Below are positions 1-5,026 of a DNA stretch of 5,026 nucleotides, one piece after another. This DNA comes from Enterobacteriaceae bacterium. GTDB taxonomy: Bacteria; Pseudomonadota; Gammaproteobacteria; Enterobacterales; Enterobacteriaceae. The notes below the pieces were generated by a model that was not told the origin of the DNA, made no database searches, and was given only the letters and a program-made list of their open reading frames with translations. The first letter of the stretch is position 1. Each line of letters opens with the position of its first letter. A program made the translations under genes and the position numbers. The stretch spans positions 1 to 5,026 of the forward strand of contig JALAGK010000434.1 in the NCBI GenBank assembly GCA_022712475.1, given 5' to 3'.

Positions 1-25
1 GATGACGGCGCGGGTAAAAGACGTT

Positions 26-59
26 AAAGTAAACCCTCTCTCCCGGGCGGGAGAGAGGG
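26..59 (-). terminator. Terminator after leuD
   Basis: A perfect 11-bp palindrome CCCTCTCTCCC (34-44) / GGGAGAGAGGG (49-59) with a 4-nt loop lies seven nt after the leuD stop codon. In the leu transcript it is followed by UUUACUUUA, an imperfect U tract, so it should act as the intrinsic end of the leu operon mRNA. The plus-strand side has no T tract after the stem, so a bidirectional role is doubtful. Confidence 0.8.
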
Positions 60-66
60 GTAAGCG

Positions 67-672
67 TTACTGCATAAACGCGGGCAGCTTCTTCTCGTAG
101 GCTGCAATGGCATCTTCATGCTGCAACGTTAAGCCGATGCTGTCCAGACCGTTCATCATGCAGTGGCGGCGGAAGGCATCAATGCTAAAGCTATAGCTTT
201 TCTCACCAGCCTGTACTGTCTGTGACTCCAAATCCACCACAAAACGGATGCCCGGGTTAGCCTCGACCAGCTTGAACAGCTCATCCACCTCGGCATCACT
301 TAACGTGACCGGCAGCAGCTGGTTGTTGAAGCTATTGCCATAAAAAATATCGGCAAAACTCGGTGCAATCACGACTTTAAAACCGTAGTCAGTCAATGCC
401 CACGGCGCGTGCTCGCGCGAGGAACCGCAGCCAAAGTTTTCACGCGCCAGCAGGATGGATGCGCCTTTGTACTCCGGGAAATTCAATACGAACTCTGGAT
501 TTGGCTGTTCGCCTTTATCGTCCAGAAAACGCCAGTCGTTAAACAGGTGTGCGCCAAAGCCGGTACGCGTTACCTTTTGCAGAAACTGCTTTGGGATAAT
601 GGCGTCGGTATCGACGTTTGCGGCATCCAGCGGAACGACCAGGCCGGTGTGTTGGATAAATTTCTCTGCCAT
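67..672 (-). CDS. leuD: 3-isopropylmalate dehydratase small subunit LeuD
   Basis: LeuD is the small, swivelling-domain subunit of isopropylmalate isomerase. With LeuC it converts 2-isopropylmalate to 3-isopropylmalate through dehydration and rehydration in the cytoplasm. The 201 residues equal the usual enterobacterial length. Visible family motifs are [12 protein letters not shown] at residues 19-30, the substrate-loop signature [16 protein letters not shown] at 76-91, and [11 protein letters not shown] at 112-122. The ATG at 672-670 is preceded by a purine-rich AAGGAAGG (679-686) overlapping the leuC stop, which supports this start. The gene begins 12 nt after leuC and is last in the operon; its TAA (67-69) lies seven nt before a strong palindrome. 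No frameshift or missing motif is seen. It carries no iron-sulfur ligands, as expected, because the cluster sits in LeuC. Identification is essentially certain from motifs, length and context. Confidence 0.99.
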   Translation of the reverse strand: MAEKFIQHTGLVVPLDAANVDTDAIIPKQFLQKVTRTGFGAHLFNDWRFLDDKGEQPNPEFVLNFPEYKGASILLARENFGCGSSREHAPWALTDYGFKVVIAPSFADIFYGNSFNNQLLPVTLSDAEVDELFKLVEANPGIRFVVDLESQTVQAGEKSYSFSIDAFRRHCMMNGLDSIGLTLQHEDAIAAYEKKLPAFMQ

Positions 673-684
673 GGTTTTCCTTCC

Positions 685-2085
685 TTATTTCATGTCGCGG
701 ATGTCGGCAAAACGACCAGTGACTGCGGCGGCGGCTGCCATTGCCGGGCTGACCAGATGCGTGCGCCCGCCGCGCCCCTGACGGCCTTCGAAGTTACGGT
801 TGCTGGTAGATGCGCAGCGCTCACCGGGATTCAGGCGGTCGTTGTTCATCGCCAGACACATTGAACAGCCGGGCAAACGCCATTCAAAACCAGCTTCGAT
901 AAAGATTTTGTCCAGACCTTCTTCTTCAGCCTGTGCTTTCACCGGGCCAGAGCCAGGTACGACCATAGCCAGTACGCCAGGCGCCACTTTGCGTCCTTTG
1001 GCGATAGCGGCAGCTGCGCGCAGGTCTTCAATACGCGAGTTAGTGCAGGAGCCAATAAACACTTTGTCGATAGCCACATCTTTAAGCGAAACGCCCGCCT
1101 GCAGGCCCATATAAGCGAGCGCTTTTTCCGCAGACGCACGCTCAACCGGGTCGCTAAAGGAAGCCGGGTCTGGCACGTTGTCAGTAACAGAAATGACCTG
1201 GCCTGGGTTAGTGCCCCAGGTGATCTGCGGCGCGATGTCTTCGGCACGCAGTGTCACGACGGTATCAAAGCTTGCACCTTCGTCAGTGCGGAAGGTTTTC
1301 CAGTAAGCGATAGCATCGTCCCAGTCCTGACCCTTCGGCGCGTGACGGCGCCCCTTCACGTAGTTAAACGTGGTGTCATCTGGCGCGACCAGGCCTGCTT
1401 TAGCACCCATCTCAATGGCCATGTTGCACAGCGTCATGCGGCCTTCCATGCTCAGCGCCTGGATGGCTGGACCGCAGAACTCCACCACGTGCCCGGTGCC
1501 GCCAGCGCTGCCGGTTTTCCCGATGATAGCCAGCACAATATCTTTGGCTGTGATACCCGGGGCAGCGGTGCCGGTCACTTCTATTTTCATGGTTTTGGCG
1601 CGGCCCTGTTTCAGGGTCTGGGTTGCCATCACGTGCTCAACCTCAGAGGTTCCAATACCAAACGCCAGTGCGCCAAACGCGCCGTGGGTAGCCGTATGGG
1701 AGTCGCCACAGACAATGGTCATGCCCGGCAGCGTAATACCCTGCTCGGGGCCCATCACGTGCACAATACCTTGATACGGATGGTTGAGGTCATACAACTC
1801 AACGCCGAATTCTTTGCAGTTCTTCATCAACTCCTGCATCTGAATGCGAGCCATCTCGCCGCTGGCGTTGATGTCTTTAGTCTGCGTGGAGACGTTGTGG
1901 TCCATCGTGGCGAAGGTTTTGCCCGGCTGGCGCAGTTTACGCCCGTGGGCGCGCAGGCCGTCAAATGCCTGCGGTGAGGTGACTTCGTGCACCAGGTGGC
2001 GGTCGATGTACAGCAACGGGGTCTCGTTCGGCGCTTCGTACACCACATGGGCATCAAATAATTTCTGGTATAACGTCTTCGCCAT
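685..2085 (-). CDS. leuC: 3-isopropylmalate dehydratase large subunit LeuC
   Basis: LeuC is the aconitase-superfamily catalytic subunit of isopropylmalate isomerase and works as a heterodimer with LeuD. The product is 466 residues, the standard E. coli length. The three cysteines expected to hold the [4Fe-4S] cluster are visible as Cys347 (GSCTNS) and Cys407/Cys410 (PGCSMC). Other conserved blocks are TMDHNVSTQ at 60-68, [13 protein letters not shown] at 126-138 and [12 protein letters not shown] at 429-440. I chose the ATG at 2085-2083, giving [10 protein letters not shown], because it matches the family N-terminus and has AAGGGG (2093-2098) seven nt upstream. An in-frame GTG at 2091, whose last bases overlap the leuB TGA, would add only two residues and is less likely. 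The start lies 2 nt after the leuB stop, so translational coupling is likely. The gene is intact. Confidence 0.99.
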   Translation of the reverse strand: MAKTLYQKLFDAHVVYEAPNETPLLYIDRHLVHEVTSPQAFDGLRAHGRKLRQPGKTFATMDHNVSTQTKDINASGEMARIQMQELMKNCKEFGVELYDLNHPYQGIVHVMGPEQGITLPGMTIVCGDSHTATHGAFGALAFGIGTSEVEHVMATQTLKQGRAKTMKIEVTGTAAPGITAKDIVLAIIGKTGSAGGTGHVVEFCGPAIQALSMEGRMTLCNMAIEMGAKAGLVAPDDTTFNYVKGRRHAPKGQDWDDAIAYWKTFRTDEGASFDTVVTLRAEDIAPQITWGTNPGQVISVTDNVPDPASFSDPVERASAEKALAYMGLQAGVSLKDVAIDKVFIGSCTNSRIEDLRAAAAIAKGRKVAPGVLAMVVPGSGPVKAQAEEEGLDKIFIEAGFEWRLPGCSMCLAMNNDRLNPGERCASTSNRNFEGRQGRGGRTHLVSPAMAAAAAVTGRFADIRDMK

Positions 2086-2087
2086 GA

Positions 2088-4749
<2,662 letters not shown>

Positions 4750-4792
4750 GGGTTGGGTCCTTGTTCTGTCTTAAGCGCCCTGCATCGAGCAT

Positions 4793-4821
4793 AAAAAAAC
4801 CCGCGCAGTGGCGCGGGTTTT
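4793..4821 (-). terminator. leu attenuator (Rho-independent terminator, 3:4 hairpin)
   Basis: In the minus-strand transcript an 11-bp perfect stem AAAACCCGCGC / GCGCGGGTTTT with a 4-nt loop is followed by an unbroken run of seven U (4799-4793, partly overlapping the stem foot). It lies 20 nt after the leuL stop and 43 nt before the leuA ATG, the classic place for an amino-acid operon attenuator. When leucine is plentiful the ribosome completes leuL and this hairpin stops transcription before leuA. Its 5' arm is also the target of a competing upstream segment, listed separately. Confidence 0.95.
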
Positions 4822-4874
4822 ATCGTTCTGGGAGGTTATCTCAACGTTTAGCGTTGTCCACCAGACTACCGCGC
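4811..4874 (-). promoter_or_regulatory. Antiterminator (preemptor) structure of the leu leader
   Basis: Within the transcript, GCGCGG (4874-4869, inside leuL) can pair with CCGCGC (4816-4811), which is the 5' arm of the terminator. Nested inside, UCUGG (4865-4861) pairs with CCAGA (4831-4827), and inside that CAACG (4856-4852) pairs with CGUUG (4846-4842) around a 5-nt loop covering the end of leuL. These co-nested helices form a plausible preemptor that blocks the terminator when a ribosome is stalled at the CTA codons just upstream. The pairings are read directly; relative stability is not computed. Confidence 0.75.
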
Positions 4875-4924
4875 ACAGTAAAGGCGTTTAGTAGTAGGCC
4901 GGTTAGACGAACAATATTGAACAT
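4841..4924 (-). CDS. leuL: leu operon leader peptide LeuL
   Basis: This short gene encodes the leucine-sensing leader peptide. It begins ATG TTC AAT ATT (4924 downward) and ends CGT TGA (4841), giving 27 residues. The core reads NIVRLTGLLLNAF, closely resembling the GLLLLNA core of E. coli and Salmonella LeuL. Leucines at 7, 10, 11 and 12 are all CTA, a rarely used leucine codon in enterobacteria, which makes ribosome progress sensitive to charged tRNA-Leu. There are three tandem leucines rather than the four of E. coli LeuL as I remember it, and the C-terminus ends in DNAKR rather than the GIQH-type ending. A good Shine-Dalgarno GAGG (4932-4935) lies seven nt upstream. The peptide itself probably has no function; its translation is the signal. 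It is too short for normal gene calling, but position, codons and the following attenuator make the call secure. Confidence 0.95.
   Translation of the reverse strand: MFNIVRLTGLLLNAFTVRGSLVDNAKR
4865..4895 (-). promoter_or_regulatory. Protector (1:2) hairpin over the Leu codons
   Basis: In the transcript ACUAC (4895-4891), lying within the CTA leucine codons, can pair with GUAGU (4869-4865), which adjoins the GCGCGG segment of the preemptor. Forming it would occupy the preemptor's left arm and leave the terminator free, as expected when leuL is not being translated or is translated quickly. The helix is short (5 bp plus a possible G-U pair, with perhaps 3 bp more in the loop), so the exact pairing is uncertain. 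Confidence 0.5.
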
Positions 4925-4931
4925 TGGATAA

Positions 4932-4935
4932 CCTC
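4932..4935 (-). promoter_or_regulatory. Ribosome binding site of leuL
   Basis: GAGG sits seven nt before the leuL ATG and decides that start. It is part of a GAGGUUAUC segment (4935-4927) perfectly complementary to GAUAACCUC just after the leuL stop codon (4840-4832), so access to this site may be controlled by RNA structure. Confidence 0.8.
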
Positions 4936-4954
4936 GTATCGAATTCAGCGATAC
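4936..4954 (-). repeat. Small hairpin at the predicted 5' end of the leu mRNA
   Basis: The transcript segment GUAUCG-cugaauu-CGAUAC (4954 down to 4936) forms a 6-bp stem with a 7-nt loop. It begins at or next to the inferred transcription start and ends immediately before the leuL GAGG ribosome site. Such a 5'-terminal stem could stabilise the leader RNA or affect leuL initiation; that is inference. Confidence 0.45.
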
Positions 4955-4975
4955 CCTTAGTGGTACTTGAATTCG
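4940..4975. repeat. 8-bp inverted repeat flanking the -10 region
   Basis: CGAATTCA (4940-4947) and TGAATTCG (4968-4975) form a perfect inverted repeat with a 20-bp spacer that contains the proposed -10 and the start site. Each arm includes a GAATTC hexamer. The arrangement could be an operator for a dimeric regulator or chance in an AT-rich promoter; I recognise no specific regulator's consensus. Confidence 0.4.
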
Positions 4976-4989
4976 TGAGGCGCTGTCAA
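4960..4989 (-). promoter_or_regulatory. Sigma70-type promoter of the leu operon
   Basis: A perfect -35 hexamer TTGACA is read on the minus strand at 4989-4984. The best-placed -10 is TACCAC at 4965-4960 with an 18-bp spacer, matching TATAAT at only three positions. A strong -35 with a poor -10 is also how I recall the E. coli leu promoter. Transcription would start near 4954-4952, giving a leader of roughly 160 nt up to the attenuator. The -35 is secure; the exact -10 and start point are inferred. Confidence 0.75.
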
Positions 4990-5026
4990 CAATTTTGAGT
5001 AAATCCATCGCGTCAGCGAAACGTAA

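Larger units (their letters stand above)
4832..4935 (-). repeat. 9-bp inverted repeat joining leuL RBS to post-stop segment
   Basis: GATAACCTC at 4927-4935 and GAGGTTATC at 4832-4840 (plus strand) are perfect reverse complements flanking the whole leuL reading frame. In the RNA the pair would bury the leuL Shine-Dalgarno. The helix encloses the protector hairpin but crosses the preemptor pairing, so it should favour the terminated state. The repeat is seen directly; the function is inferred. Confidence 0.6.

Noticed and set aside
1..27. Possible 3' end of a convergent gene (plus-strand frame from base 1 closing at TAA 25-27), perhaps the neighbour that is setA in E. coli
   Set aside because: Only eight codons are visible and they match nothing I can recognise; another plus-strand frame also stays open here. 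The position just before the palindrome is suggestive but not enough for a call.
409..864. Plus-strand open frame of 151 codons across leuD and leuC
   Set aside because: It crosses the leuC/leuD junction antisense and its translation is low-complexity and unlike any family; it is a shadow of the real genes.
1342..1977. A 211-codon open frame on the plus strand opposite leuC
   Set aside because: It lies wholly antisense to a conserved, intact leuC and shows no recognisable domain. Long antisense frames are common opposite GC-biased enterobacterial genes.
4976..5026. Search upstream of the promoter for the start of a divergent gene such as leuO
   Set aside because: No credible plus-strand start with a ribosome site is seen in the last 50 bases. 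The divergent gene, if present, starts beyond the window.

Overview
This window is the complete leucine biosynthesis operon leuLABCD of a member of the Enterobacteriaceae, read entirely on the minus strand from about 4990 down to about 25. The LeuA, LeuB, LeuC and LeuD proteins (522, 363, 466 and 201 residues) match the E. coli/Salmonella family in length, order and motifs. Scattered substitutions, a LeuA tail one residue short of the E. coli protein, and a clearly different leader peptide argue against E. coli or Salmonella themselves. A relative such as Enterobacter, Leclercia, Kluyvera, Citrobacter or Klebsiella is plausible, but the sequence alone does not let me choose.

Layout in the direction of transcription: a sigma70-type promoter (-35 TTGACA at 4984-4989, weak -10 near 4960-4965); a 27-codon leader peptide gene leuL (4841-4924) with a run of three CTA leucine codons; a GC-rich attenuator hairpin with a 7-U tract (4793-4821); leuA (3181-4749); leuB (2088-3179); leuC (685-2085); leuD (67-672); and an 11-bp palindromic terminator (26-59). 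Gaps between the structural genes are 1, 2 and 12 nt, so translation is probably coupled along one mRNA. There is no gene-free stretch over 300 bases. The largest is the promoter/leader/attenuator region from 4750 to the window end, which holds only leuL and regulatory signals.

How it works together: LeuA condenses acetyl-CoA with 2-oxoisovalerate to 2-isopropylmalate, the LeuC/LeuD heterodimer isomerises this to 3-isopropylmalate, and LeuB oxidises it to the keto acid that is transaminated to leucine. Leucine controls the pathway by feedback inhibition of LeuA (family knowledge) and by attenuation: ribosome speed at the leader CTA codons selects between the terminator and a competing antiterminator, and both can be drawn from this sequence.

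I found no undescribed system. The points most worth a second look are in the leader: a perfect 9-bp complementarity between the leuL Shine-Dalgarno region and the segment just after the leuL stop codon, an 8-bp inverted repeat bracketing the -10 region, and the divergent leader peptide. All structural genes look intact.
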